Below are positions 22,701-30,929 of a stretch of DNA of 64,000 bases, piece by piece. The stretch is from Rhizobacter sp. SG703 (GTDB lineage: Bacteria > Pseudomonadota > Gammaproteobacteria > Burkholderiales > Burkholderiaceae_C). The translations under genes were made by a program, and so were the position numbers. Within the stretch, counting starts at the first letter, position 1. Every line of letters starts with the position of its first letter. Below the pieces are notes generated by a model. That model searched no databases and was not told where the DNA came from. It saw only the letters and a program-made list of their open reading frames with translations. Location: the NCBI RefSeq assembly GCF_012275445.1, contig NZ_JAAZQK010000010.1, positions 1 to 64,000 of the forward strand. Reading direction: 5' to 3'.

Positions 22701-22964
22701 CTCGACCTGCGTCATCTGGCCGACCTTCTCGGCCAGGCTCATCTTGGCGAGCAGCGCGTCGACCTGCGACTCGATGCCGGCGTCGCGGGCCACCGCGCTC
22801 TTGATCGCGGGCCAGTCCTGCAACGGCGTGGTCGGGATGTCGGTGCTCACGGGGGGCGGGGCCGGTGGCGGGCTGCCGTCGGAATCGCCGCCGCCGCAGG
22901 CGCTCAGCGTCAGCGCGACGGCCCAGGCGAGCCCGTGCAGGGCAGCGCGTGAAGAACGGATCAT
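19725..22964 (-). CDS. GH3 beta-glucosidase lipoprotein with ExoP-type C-terminal domains
   Basis: Large glycoside hydrolase family 3 enzyme, 1079 residues, related to ExoP exo-beta-1,3/1,4-glucanases and likely releasing glucose from beta-glucans at the cell surface. Lipobox LSAC with Cys23. The catalytic (beta/alpha)8 barrel spans roughly 60-400 ([23 protein letters not shown] pattern, KHFLGDGGT at 256-264, nucleophile Asp344 in [12 protein letters not shown]). The GH3 C-domain covers about 440-680. Two consecutive ExoP C-terminal-like sandwich domains follow (about 710-870 and 890-1079); both contain WTELAVPL- or [8 protein letters not shown]-type strands, so they look duplicated. AAGAGGAG precedes the ATG. 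LacI-type sites lie upstream. Confidence 0.93.
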   Translation of the reverse strand: [1079 protein letters not shown]

Positions 22965-23038
22965 GGCTGTGTCTCCTCTTGTGGGTATGTCGTACGCATC
23001 GGCGGACCGTGCGAACGCGGCGCGAGCATAGCCACGGC

Positions 23039-23052
23039 TGAAAGCGCTTGCA
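23039..23052. promoter_or_regulatory. LacI-type operator-like site upstream of the GH3 gene
   Basis: TGAAAGCGCTTGCA is a near-palindrome centred on CG and matches the TGNAANCGNTTNCA pattern of sugar-responsive LacI-family regulators. It lies 75 bases upstream of the glucosidase ATG. No LacI gene is in the window, so the regulator is unknown. Confidence 0.55.
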
Positions 23053-23242
23053 AGAAGACGTTTACCAATCGTTAAGACGATGACAAGCCCGGAACGCCCC
23101 GTCGAAGACTGTGAAAAACATCACGTGACATCGCCGGACACAAGCAGGCGCGCGCCCTGGCGCGGATTGCGGCAGTGCAGCTACGGCACTGCAGCAAAAC
23201 GGCGGGCGTCAGGGAATCTACCGAGCGTTTCATGAAACTCGG

Positions 23243-23258
23243 TTGAAACCGCTTGCAA
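23243..23258. promoter_or_regulatory. Second LacI-type operator-like site
   Basis: TTGAAACCGCTTGCAA, a close relative of the 23039 site, 205 bases away. The pair could support looping or repress the GH3 promoter; it also lies just after the rlmJ stop. Confidence 0.5.
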
Positions 23259-23287
23259 CCTAACTTACGCGGCCTCGGTCGCGTGGT

Positions 23288-24130
23288 TCAGGCGGCTTTC
23301 TGCTCGAGCAGGTAGTTCGCGTCGTCGTACTGTCCCAGCACGTCGACCAGGTAGGGCAGCACCGCGAGCAGTTCGTCGTGCAGCGTGTACGGCGGATTCA
23401 GGATGAACATGCCGCTGCCGGCCAGGCCGAAGCCCTGCGCATCGGGCACCTGCACCGTCAGGCGCACATGCAGCCAGCCCTTGGGCGCCAGGCCTTCGAG
23501 GCGACGCGGCAGCTGCGCCGCTTCGAGCTTCTGCACCTGCGGGTACCAGACCATGTAGACCCCTTCGCTGAAGCGCAGCAGCGCCTCGCGCAACGAGGCG
23601 ATCACGCGGCCGTAGTCGCCATGGCCCTCGTAGCTCGGGTCCATCAGGATGGCGGCGCGCCGGCTCGACGGCGGCACCTGGCCCTTCAGCCCGTCGAAGC
23701 CGTCGGCGTTGAAGATCTCGACGTTCTTCGTCGCGCCGAGGAAGGACTCGAGGATGCGGTGGTCGGTGTTGTGCAGCTCGAACAGCCGCAGCTGGTCTTG
23801 CGCGCGCAGCAGCATCTGCGCAAAGGCGGGCGAGCCGGGGTACTGACGCAGTTTGCCGTCGGGGTTGAACTGCCGCACCGCGGCCACGTAGTCGGCCACA
23901 GGACCGGGCAGGTCGTCGCGGCCCCACAGCCGCGCGATGCCTTGCTCGAACTCGCCCTTCTTGGTCGCATACTGGCCTTCGAGCGAATAGCCGCCGGCGC
24001 CGGCATGGGTGTCGACCAAGCGGTACGGCTTGTCCTTCTGGTTCATGTAGCGCAGCACCATGCCGAGCACGGTGTGCTTGAGCACATCGGCATGGTTGCC
24101 GGCGTGGAAGGCGTGGCGGTAGGCGAGCAT
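23288..24130 (-). CDS. rlmJ: 23S rRNA (adenine-2030-N6)-methyltransferase
   Basis: 280 residues, methylating A2030 of 23S rRNA with S-adenosylmethionine. The diagnostic N-terminus LAYRHAFHAGNHADVLKH is present, as are the SAM-binding VDTHAGAGGYSL (about 40-51) and the WYPQV segment. The catalytic motif IV reads DPSYE where N6-adenine methyltransferases usually have DPPY/F, a small deviation to note. Length agrees with the family. It is a single gene divergent from the oxidoreductase. Confidence 0.93.
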   Translation of the reverse strand: MLAYRHAFHAGNHADVLKHTVLGMVLRYMNQKDKPYRLVDTHAGAGGYSLEGQYATKKGEFEQGIARLWGRDDLPGPVADYVAAVRQFNPDGKLRQYPGSPAFAQMLLRAQDQLRLFELHNTDHRILESFLGATKNVEIFNADGFDGLKGQVPPSSRRAAILMDPSYEGHGDYGRVIASLREALLRFSEGVYMVWYPQVQKLEAAQLPRRLEGLAPKGWLHVRLTVQVPDAQGFGLAGSGMFILNPPYTLHDELLAVLPYLVDVLGQYDDANYLLEQKAA

Positions 24131-24297
24131 CGGCGGCTTTCTGGAAACGGTTCAGCACCGTATTGTCGTTGCCTCGATCGCCGCCACGGCATTCTTCAAA
24201 TTTTGTTTGAAGGTGATAGTGGCCGGGGCCGGATTATCAATTCGTGTCGCCTTCCGTACAGTGCCCGGACCGCACCACTTCCTTCCGGAGCCGCTCG

Positions 24298-25305
24298 ATG
24301 AAAGCCGTTGCCTACCGCCGCCCTCTGCCGATCACCGATGCCGAGTCGCTGCTCGATGTCACGCTGCCCGAGCCGGTGGCCGCCGGCCGCGACCTGCTGG
24401 TCCGCGTGCAGGCGGTGTCGGTGAACCCGGTCGACGTGAAGATCCGCGCCGGCAGCATGCCCGCCGACGGGCAGGCGAAGGTCATCGGCTGGGATGCCGT
24501 CGGCACCGTCGAAGCGGTCGGCGAGCAGGTCACGCTGTTCAAGCCGGGCGACCGCGTCTGGTACGCCGGCGACATCACGCGCCCGGGCAGCAATGCCGAG
24601 CTGCAGCTGGTCGACGAGCGCATCGTCGGCCACGCGCCCACATCGATCCCGGTTGCGCAGGCCGCCGCGTTGCCGCTGACCGCGATCACCGCATGGGAGC
24701 TGCTGTTCGACCGCCTCGGCACGACGGCCGACACCGAAGGCGCGCTGCTGATCATCGGTGCGGCTGGCGGCGTCGGCTCGATCCTGACGCAGCTCGCGCG
24801 CCGGTTGACGAAGCTGACGGTGATCGGCACCGCGTCGCGCCCCGAGACGCAGGCCTGGCTGCGCGAACTGGGCGCGCACCATGTGATCGACCACCACCAG
24901 CCGCTGCTGCCGCAACTGCAGGCGGCCGGCGTGCCGCAGGTCGCCGCGGTCGCGGGGCTGACGCACACACCCACCTATTACCAGCAGATCGTCGAGGCGC
25001 TAGCGCCGCAGGGCAAGCTGGCGCTGATCGACGATTTCAAAGAGCCGCTCGACGTGATGCCGATGAAGCGCAAGAGCCTGTCGCTGCACTGGGAGCTGAT
25101 GTTCACGCGGCCGATGATGCAGACCGCCGACATGCACAAGCAGCACGAACTGCTCGACGAGGTCGCGAAGCTGGTCGACGCCGGGCGGCTGCGCAGCACG
25201 CTCGGCGAGCACTTCGGAACGATCAACGCGGCGAACCTGAAGCGCGCGCATGCGTTCATCGAGAGCGGCAAGGCGCGCGGCAAGGTGGTGCTGGAAGGTT
25301 TTTGA
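24298..25305 (+). CDS. Medium-chain zinc-type alcohol dehydrogenase / quinone oxidoreductase family
   Basis: 335-residue NAD(P)-dependent MDR enzyme of the zinc-binding-alcohol-dehydrogenase-family (QOR-like) group. It has a GroES-like N-domain (VSVNPVDVKIRAG, VIGWDAVGTVEAVG, FKPGDRVWYAGD) and a Rossmann domain (LLIIGAAGGVGSILTQLAR, about 150-168). No catalytic-zinc cysteine/histidine set is visible, so it probably reduces enones or quinones. GGAG sits 10 bases before the ATG. The substrate cannot be named. Confidence 0.88.
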   Translation: MKAVAYRRPLPITDAESLLDVTLPEPVAAGRDLLVRVQAVSVNPVDVKIRAGSMPADGQAKVIGWDAVGTVEAVGEQVTLFKPGDRVWYAGDITRPGSNAELQLVDERIVGHAPTSIPVAQAAALPLTAITAWELLFDRLGTTADTEGALLIIGAAGGVGSILTQLARRLTKLTVIGTASRPETQAWLRELGAHHVIDHHQPLLPQLQAAGVPQVAAVAGLTHTPTYYQQIVEALAPQGKLALIDDFKEPLDVMPMKRKSLSLHWELMFTRPMMQTADMHKQHELLDEVAKLVDAGRLRSTLGEHFGTINAANLKRAHAFIESGKARGKVVLEGF

Positions 25306-25351
25306 AGGCGCGTGAAAGCGCGCTGACAGGCCCCGCGGCTAGCATCGCGGC

Positions 25352-26404
25352 GTGCCTGAATTCCTCTCCCGCCGCCCGGCCCGCCTTGCCCTGACCTTGC
25401 TCGCCGGCGCCGCGGCCGCCGGCTTGTGCCTGCTGCTGCGCACGCCGCTGCCGTGGATGATCGGCCCGCTCATCGCGACCGCACTCGGCTGCATGGCCGG
25501 GCTGCCGCTCGCGGCCGCCACGCCGTTGCGCAATGCCGGCCAGTGGGCCATCGGCACCGTGCTCGGGCTGTACTTCACGCCGCAGGTGGTCGGCATCGTC
25601 GCGAGCCACTGGGCGGTGATCCTCGCCGGCATCGCGTGGGCGCTGCTGCTCGGTGCCGGCTTCGGCGCCTACCTGGCGCGCGCCAACGCCGGCATGGCGC
25701 TCGACCGGCCGACGCTGTTCTTCGCCAGCGCGATCGGCGGCGCGTCGGAGATGGCGGTGCTGGCCGAGCGCTTCGGCGGGCGCATGGACCTGGTCGCGAG
25801 CGCGCATTCGCTGCGCATCCTGCTGGTCGTGCTGACGATCCCGTTCGGCTTCCAGTTCGCCGGCCTGCACGGGCTCGACCCGACGCTGCCCGGCCCGCAG
25901 GTCGTCGAATGGCACGGGCTGCTGCAGCTGATCGCGATGACGGCCGCCGGCGGCGCCTTCCTGCGCTGGCGCGGCGTCTCGAACCCGTGGGTGCTGGGGC
26001 CGCTGTTCGTCGCGTTCGGGCTCACCGCCACCGGCGTCGAGCTGTCGGCCCTTCCGAAGTGGATGACCAACCTCGGCCAGCTCTTCATCGGCGTCGCGCT
26101 CGGCACGCGCTTCACGCCGGCCTTCCTGCACACCGCGCCGCGCTGGCTGCTCAGCGTGGGCGTCGGCACGCTGGTGATGATCGCGCTGTCGGCCGGCTTC
26201 GCGCTCGGCGTCGCGCAGCTCAGCGGGCTGCACCCGGCCACCGTGCTGCTCGGCACCTCGCCCGGCGGCATCGCCGAGATGTGCCTGACGGCCAAGGTGC
26301 TGGAGCTGGGCGTGCCGGTGGTGACGGCCTTCCACGTGACGCGGATGGCGGCGGTGGTGCTGCTGGCGTCGCCGATGTTCCGCTGGTCGGCGCCGGCGGG
26401 CTGA
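25352..26404 (+). CDS. AbrB-family integral membrane protein
   Basis: 350-residue polytopic membrane protein of the bacterial AbrB (PF05145) family. It has about ten hydrophobic segments in two similar halves: PLPWMIGPLIATAL in the first and NPWVLGPLFVAFGL in the second, plus SAIGGASEMAVLAERFGG and LGTSPGGIAEMCLTAKVL. This duplication is typical. The family is often annotated as a regulator or ammonia monooxygenase, without good evidence; transport is more likely. The start is GTG, 46 bases after the oxidoreductase. Confidence 0.85.
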   Translation: MPEFLSRRPARLALTLLAGAAAAGLCLLLRTPLPWMIGPLIATALGCMAGLPLAAATPLRNAGQWAIGTVLGLYFTPQVVGIVASHWAVILAGIAWALLLGAGFGAYLARANAGMALDRPTLFFASAIGGASEMAVLAERFGGRMDLVASAHSLRILLVVLTIPFGFQFAGLHGLDPTLPGPQVVEWHGLLQLIAMTAAGGAFLRWRGVSNPWVLGPLFVAFGLTATGVELSALPKWMTNLGQLFIGVALGTRFTPAFLHTAPRWLLSVGVGTLVMIALSAGFALGVAQLSGLHPATVLLGTSPGGIAEMCLTAKVLELGVPVVTAFHVTRMAAVVLLASPMFRWSAPAG

Positions 26405-26413
26405 AGTCCGGCC

Positions 26414-26983
26414 TCAGCCCTTCTTCATCCGGGCGCGGAACAGCTCCGGAATGCCGACTTCGCGCGGCCCCGGCAGCAGCTCGAAGGCCTGCCCGGCGCG
26501 CAGCGTGCCGGGCGAGCGCACCGACAGGTAGAAGCCGCACCAGGCGCTCGACGCCATCATCTTGACGGCCTGGTTGAAGCCCATCGCCGCGTTGAACTTG
26601 AAGCACGGGAAACGCGGCTCGCTGACCGCGAGCTCGCAGTCGGGAAAGCGCAGCACGTCGCCGATCCAGGCCTGGTTTTCAAGCAGGCCGGCGAGTGTCA
26701 GGTTCTCGCCGATCGAGCCGGGCGGCAGCGGCTCGTCCCAGCCGGCCACCTGGGCCTGCGCGCGCACCGTCTGCCAGAACGCATAGTGCTCGCTCGGGTA
26801 GGCGTAGACCGCCTTGCCCAGGCCGCCATGCACGCTGAGGTCGGCCTGCTCGTCCCCGGCCAGCCCCATCGGATGCGCCGCGACCGGGCCGGCGACCGGC
26901 CGCTTGCCGATCGCCGTCAGCACCGGCCGGCCGTCGATCAGCCGCTCGCTCGCACGGGCGACGTTGACGCTGAGCAGTTGCAT
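26414..26983 (-). CDS. MOSC-domain protein (YiiM-like)
   Basis: 189 residues with a MOSC fold, the C-terminal domain family of molybdenum-cofactor sulfurases. Visible are GLAGDEQADLSVHGGLGKAVYAYP, GSIGENLTL and CFKFNAAMG; the conserved Cys in FPCFKF is present. Such stand-alone proteins bind molybdenum cofactor or reduce hydroxylated substrates. It lies 13 bases after a TupA-like oxyanion-binding protein on the same strand, which supports a molybdenum/tungsten link. Confidence 0.88.
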   Translation of the reverse strand: MQLLSVNVARASERLIDGRPVLTAIGKRPVAGPVAAHPMGLAGDEQADLSVHGGLGKAVYAYPSEHYAFWQTVRAQAQVAGWDEPLPPGSIGENLTLAGLLENQAWIGDVLRFPDCELAVSEPRFPCFKFNAAMGFNQAVKMMASSAWCGFYLSVRSPGTLRAGQAFELLPGPREVGIPELFRARMKKG

Positions 26984-26996
26984 GGTCACCGGCGGC

Positions 26997-27809
26997 TCAG
27001 CCGGTGACCGAGCGCCATCCGCGCACGCCGGAAGCGACACGGCGACCCTGCGGCCCGGAGATCCATTGCGTGAACAGCTTGGCCGCCGGGTGGTTGACGC
27101 GGAAAGCCCGCATCACGTGCACCTCGGTCACCAGCAACGGGTCGCCTTCGACGACGATCGCGAGCGGCTTGGCCGGGTGGCTCAGCCAGACGCCGCGCTC
27201 CACCACCGCATAGGCGTTCTGCGCCGCGGCCTGCGCGACGATCGAGCTCTTCGGGTCGGCCGTCACGTACCACGGTGCGGCAGGCGCCACCTTCGACGCA
27301 CGCCACAGCGGCAGTTCCGCGAGTGCCGCACCGCTGCCGTTGTTGTTGCCGAGGAAGCGCGCCTGGGCGTTCGCGATGCCCATCAGCGCGGCGCCGATGT
27401 CCTTGCCACCGAGCACGCCGGCCGGGTCCTTGGCCTTCTTGCCCTTGCCCTCGACCGGGCCGATCAGCACGTAGTCGCCGACCGCGACGCGGTGGCGGTC
27501 ATGCGCCAGGCCCTGCTTCTCGAGCTGCATCTCGAGCTCGGGCACGTTGGTCATCGCCATGTCGATCTCGCCGCGCTCCAGCGCCTGGATCAGCGCGGCA
27601 CTCTGGCCGCCCGACACCTGCACCGCGACACCGGTGTCGCGGCCGAAGCCCTTCTGGAACGCCTGGCCGAGGCCGGAGTCGAGCAGCGACTGCTCGACGC
27701 CCATCAGCAGCGGGTCGGCGAGCGACTTGCGCTGGGCCGCGCGGGCGGTGAACGGGACCGCCAGACTGCTGGCGGCTGCGAGGGACAGGAGAAGGCGGCG
27801 TCGCATCAT
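26997..27809 (-). CDS. TupA-like extracellular solute-binding protein
   Basis: 270 residues with a signal peptide ending at ARA-AQ. The body is a periplasmic binding fold similar to tungstate/molybdate binding proteins (VSGGQSAALIQALERGEIDMAMTN, GDYVLIGPVEG, FLGNNNGSGAALAELPLW). The usual TTTST ligand loop near the mature N-terminus is absent, replaced by GVEQSLLDSG, so the ligand may differ. No permease or ATPase gene is adjacent; the partner is a MOSC protein. Ligand assignment is inference. Confidence 0.75.
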   Translation of the reverse strand: MMRRRLLLSLAAASSLAVPFTARAAQRKSLADPLLMGVEQSLLDSGLGQAFQKGFGRDTGVAVQVSGGQSAALIQALERGEIDMAMTNVPELEMQLEKQGLAHDRHRVAVGDYVLIGPVEGKGKKAKDPAGVLGGKDIGAALMGIANAQARFLGNNNGSGAALAELPLWRASKVAPAAPWYVTADPKSSIVAQAAAQNAYAVVERGVWLSHPAKPLAIVVEGDPLLVTEVHVMRAFRVNHPAAKLFTQWISGPQGRRVASGVRGWRSVTG

Positions 27810-28135
27810 CCGACGATCTTAAGCGGCCGCAGAAACGGACACGTAACGCCCGGACCCCGTGCCTCCGGACGCCCGGCAGCCACTGCGCAGAACCGCCGAA
27901 AAAGTCACAACTGCTTTGCATGTCCGTATTCCCAATTTGCATGGCCCCCCGGGCCCCGGTGGTTACGGCGCGATTACAGTCGAACGACAATGCCTTGCCC
28001 GGTGGCGGCACGCCGATTGCCATTTCGTCGTGAAACCGCCTGTTCCCGGCGAACGGCATGGCAGAGGGTGGTTTGCGGCATGGGGCGAGCCCGGAGGTTC
28101 GCCCGATCCCGCAACTTTGATGATTGGAGTCCACG
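27810..28135. other. Promoter region of pckG
   Basis: Contains a direct repeat TTTGCATG at 27915-27922 and 27936-27943 (21-base period) in a less GC-rich stretch, possibly a regulator site or promoter element. Divergent from the TupA-like gene. Nothing else seen. Confidence 0.4.
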
Positions 28136-30013
28136 ATGAACCGACCCGCGATGGAGGGTTTGCGCCTGAACGCGCCCACGTACGTCAAACACACCCGCCT
28201 GATGGAATGGGTGGCCGAGATGGCGGCGCTGACCGAAGCCCGCGACGTGCACTGGTGCGACGGCAGCACCGCCGAGTACGACAGGCTCTGCGCCCAGCTC
28301 GTCGCGGCCGGCACCTTCAGGAAGCTGAACCCCGAGTTGCGGCCGAACAGCTACCTCGCCTGCAGCAGCCCGAGCGACGTCGCGCGCGTCGAAGACCGCA
28401 CCTTCATCTGCAGCGCGAAGAAGGAAGACGCCGGCCCGACCAACAACTGGATGGACCCGGCCGAGATGCGGGCGCTGCTGCAAACGGGTCGTCCTGACGG
28501 CACCCCGGCCTTGTTCCGCGGCGCGATGAAGGGCCGCACGATGTACGTCGTGCCGTTCAGCATGGGGCCGTTGGGCTCGCCGATCGCGCACATCGGCGTC
28601 GAGCTGTCCGACAGCCCGTACGTCGCGGTCAACATGAAGATCATGACGCGCATGGGCCGGGCGGTGCTCGACGTGCTCGGCACCGACGGCGAGTTCGTGC
28701 CGTGCATGCACACCGTCGGCGCGCCGCTCGAGCCGGGCCAGAAAGACGTCGCGTGGCCGTGCAACACCACCAAGTACATCGTCCACTACCCCGAGACGCG
28801 CGAGATCTGGAGCTACGGTTCCGGCTATGGCGGCAACGCGTTGCTGGGCAAGAAGTGCTTCGCGCTGCGCATCGCCAGCACGATGGGGCGCGACGAAGGC
28901 TGGCTGGCCGAGCACATGCTGATCCTCGGCGTCGAAAGCCCCGAGGGCAAGAAGCACCACGTGGCCGCCGCGTTCCCGAGCGCCTGCGGCAAGACCAACT
29001 TCGCGATGCTGATCCCGCCGGGCGGCCTGCCAGGCTGGAAGGTGACGACGATCGGCGACGACATCGCATGGATCAAGCCGGCCGCCGACGGCCGCCTGTA
29101 CGCGATCAACCCGGAAGCGGGCTACTTCGGCGTCGCACCCGGCACCAACGAGAAGACCAACTTCAACTGCATGGCCAGCCTGAAGCGCGACGTGATCTTC
29201 ACGAACGTCGCGCTCACCGACGACGGCGACGTCTGGTGGGAAGGCATGACCGACGTGCCGCCGGCCCAGCTGACCGACTGGCAGGGCCAGCGCTGGACGC
29301 CGGCGATCGCGAAGGAGACCGGCGCGAAGGCGGCTCACCCGAATGCACGCTTCACGGTGCCGGCCACCAACAACCCGGCCCTCGACCCGGCCTGGGACGA
29401 CCCGGCGGGCGTGCCGATCGACGCGATCATCGTCGGCGGCCGCCGCTCGACGACCGTGCCGCTGGTCACCGAAGCGCGCGACTGGACCGAAGGCGTCTAC
29501 ATGGCCGCGACCATGGGCAGCGAAACCACCGCCGCCGCCGCCGGCCAGCAGGGCGTGGTGCGCCGCGACCCGTTCGCGATGCTGCCGTTCATCGGCTACA
29601 ACATGAGCGACTATTTCCAGCACTGGCTGTCGCTGGGCGCGAAGCTGCAGGCGAAGGGCGCCACGCTGCCGAAGATCTTCTGCGTGAACTGGTTCCGCAA
29701 GGGCGACGACGGCAAGTTCGTCTGGCCCGGCTACGGCGAGAACATGCGCGTGCTGAAGTGGATGCTCGAGCGCGTCGAAGGCCGGGCCGAGGGCCGCGAG
29801 AACGTGTTCGGCGTCACGCCGAGCTACCAGGACCTGAACTGGACCGGCCTCGACTTCAGCGCGGCGCAGTACGACCAGGTGACCGGCGACGACAAGAACG
29901 CGTGGCAGGCCGAGCTGGCGCTGCACGACGCGCTGTTCAAGCAGCTCGCCTGGCACCTGCCGGAGGAACTGAGCGCGACGAAGGCGCGCATCGAGGCACG
30001 ATTGGCCGGCTGA
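28136..30013 (+). CDS. pckG: Phosphoenolpyruvate carboxykinase (GTP)
   Basis: Converts oxaloacetate and GTP to phosphoenolpyruvate, CO2 and GDP, the first gluconeogenic step, complementing the glycerol and histidine routes nearby. The 625-residue protein is of the GTP class: [12 protein letters not shown] forms the P-loop at about residues 280-291 with the reactive cysteine, and [20 protein letters not shown] and [10 protein letters not shown] are present. The ATG at 28136 follows TGGAG. Single gene closed by a hairpin at 30050. Confidence 0.97.
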   Translation: MNRPAMEGLRLNAPTYVKHTRLMEWVAEMAALTEARDVHWCDGSTAEYDRLCAQLVAAGTFRKLNPELRPNSYLACSSPSDVARVEDRTFICSAKKEDAGPTNNWMDPAEMRALLQTGRPDGTPALFRGAMKGRTMYVVPFSMGPLGSPIAHIGVELSDSPYVAVNMKIMTRMGRAVLDVLGTDGEFVPCMHTVGAPLEPGQKDVAWPCNTTKYIVHYPETREIWSYGSGYGGNALLGKKCFALRIASTMGRDEGWLAEHMLILGVESPEGKKHHVAAAFPSACGKTNFAMLIPPGGLPGWKVTTIGDDIAWIKPAADGRLYAINPEAGYFGVAPGTNEKTNFNCMASLKRDVIFTNVALTDDGDVWWEGMTDVPPAQLTDWQGQRWTPAIAKETGAKAAHPNARFTVPATNNPALDPAWDDPAGVPIDAIIVGGRRSTTVPLVTEARDWTEGVYMAATMGSETTAAAAGQQGVVRRDPFAMLPFIGYNMSDYFQHWLSLGAKLQAKGATLPKIFCVNWFRKGDDGKFVWPGYGENMRVLKWMLERVEGRAEGRENVFGVTPSYQDLNWTGLDFSAAQYDQVTGDDKNAWQAELALHDALFKQLAWHLPEELSATKARIEARLAG

Positions 30014-30044
30014 CCTGGCCGGCTGAACACGGTCGACGCCCGAT

Positions 30045-30073
30045 GAAAAAAGGCCCGCTTCTGCGGGCCTTTG
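30045..30073. terminator. Bidirectional rho-independent terminator
   Basis: AAGGCCCGC pairs with GCGGGCCTT around TTCT. On the minus strand six T's follow, ending the small-gene cluster; on the plus strand it closes pckG with a weaker T-run. Confidence 0.88.
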
Positions 30074-30091
30074 CGTTGGGGCGGCGGGCGC

Positions 30092-30328
30092 TCAGACCTC
30101 GGCGTCGGCCCGGTCGGCGGCCGCGCGCAGGTCGGCGGCGTAGCTCGGCTGGCCGTCGCTGTAGGCGTCGGCAAGCGAGCGCAGCCGGCTCGCGGCTTCG
30201 GCCGGGCTTTCGGCGGCCGGGCTCAGCAGGCTGGCGAGCGCGGCGGTGGCGAACGCATAAGCGTCCGAAATGCGCTGGACGAAAGCCGTCGAGGCTTGCG
30301 AGTCAGCAAAGAAAGTCGACTGGTTCAT
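30092..30328 (-). CDS. Tiny tandem paralogue 3, unknown function
   Basis: 78 residues. The C-terminal half (LRSLADAYSDGQPSYAADLR) matches the pattern L-x-x-x-A-x-x-Y-x(4)-P-x-[YFL]-A-A-x-L shared by the two genes upstream. The N-terminal half is alanine-rich (FATAALASLLSP) and helical. No signal peptide or membrane segment is clear. A GAGACC element precedes the ATG. It ends just before the terminator at 30050, so it is the last gene of the cluster. Confidence 0.72.
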   Translation of the reverse strand: MNQSTFFADSQASTAFVQRISDAYAFATAALASLLSPAAESPAEAASRLRSLADAYSDGQPSYAADLRAAADRADAEV

Positions 30329-30374
30329 GATGGTCTCAGGTGTGTGCCGCCGCCCGTGGCAGCGGCACGGGTGT

Positions 30375-30632
30375 TCAGTTGCCGTACAGCTCTTCGTGCC
30401 GGTCGGCGGCCGCGAACAGGTCCGCAGCGAAGCCGGGATCGGTCTTCAGGTACTGGCGAGCCATCGCCCGCACATCGGCGGCTTCACGGGCAGCCTGGTT
30501 CTCTTCGACATTGACGCGCTGGGCGGGCATCACGGCGTTCAGCAGCGCGGCGAAAGCGGCGGCGAACGGCGCGGCCAGGCGCGGAGCGGTGCGTTGTTGG
30601 GGGACTTGCAGGTCCATCGTCGTCGTGGTCAT
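30375..30632 (-). CDS. Tiny tandem paralogue 2, unknown function
   Basis: 85 residues. C-terminal motif VRAMARQYLKTDPGFAADLF corresponds position by position to the neighbours' motif. The middle is alanine-rich (APFAAAFAALLNAVMP). AAGGAAA lies six bases before the ATG. It is separated from its neighbours by about 46 and 63 bases, so each gene has its own ribosome site. Confidence 0.74.
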   Translation of the reverse strand: MTTTTMDLQVPQQRTAPRLAAPFAAAFAALLNAVMPAQRVNVEENQAAREAADVRAMARQYLKTDPGFAADLFAAADRHEELYGN

Positions 30633-30695
30633 CGTGTTTCCTTCGGGGTTGGGGTCGCTTGTGGCGAATTCGGGGGAGGTCGGTGCGTGCTGGTG

Positions 30696-30929
30696 TCAGC
30701 GCTGACGAGCGGAAGCCATCGAGCGCAGCTGGGCTGCGAGTTCAGGCTGCGACGCTTCGTAGCGGCTGGCCAGCGCCAGCAGTTCGGGACGGGCGCGGGT
30801 CTGGCCGGCGGCTTCCAGCGAAGCCCAGACACGGCGGCCGAGGCGGCCCCACAGGTCTTGCGATGCCGAACCGGACGCGGCGGCGCCGGTCGGCACTTGC
30901 GGGAGATTCAGGCTGATCACGGGGTTCAT
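30696..30929 (-). CDS. Tiny tandem paralogue 1, unknown function
   Basis: 77 residues ending in LLALASRYEASQPELAAQLR, the same motif as the next two genes. The middle (LWGRLGRRVWASLEAAGQ) is amphipathic. AGGACC lies upstream of the ATG. First gene of the cluster, divergent from a LysR regulator whose start is 143 bases away, which may control it. Confidence 0.72.
   Translation of the reverse strand: MNPVISLNLPQVPTGAAASGSASQDLWGRLGRRVWASLEAAGQTRARPELLALASRYEASQPELAAQLRSMASARQR

Larger units (their letters stand above)
22965..23287. other. Promoter region between rlmJ and the GH3 gene
   Basis: About 320 bases holding the two LacI-type sites and an AT-richer segment near 23055-23125 suited to a promoter. 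No gene seen. Confidence 0.5.

Noticed and set aside
19764..22952. Plus-strand open frame of 1062 codons
   Set aside because: Antisense to the GH3 gene, with low-complexity Arg/Ala/Val composition and no domain; the GH3 frame has catalytic motifs.
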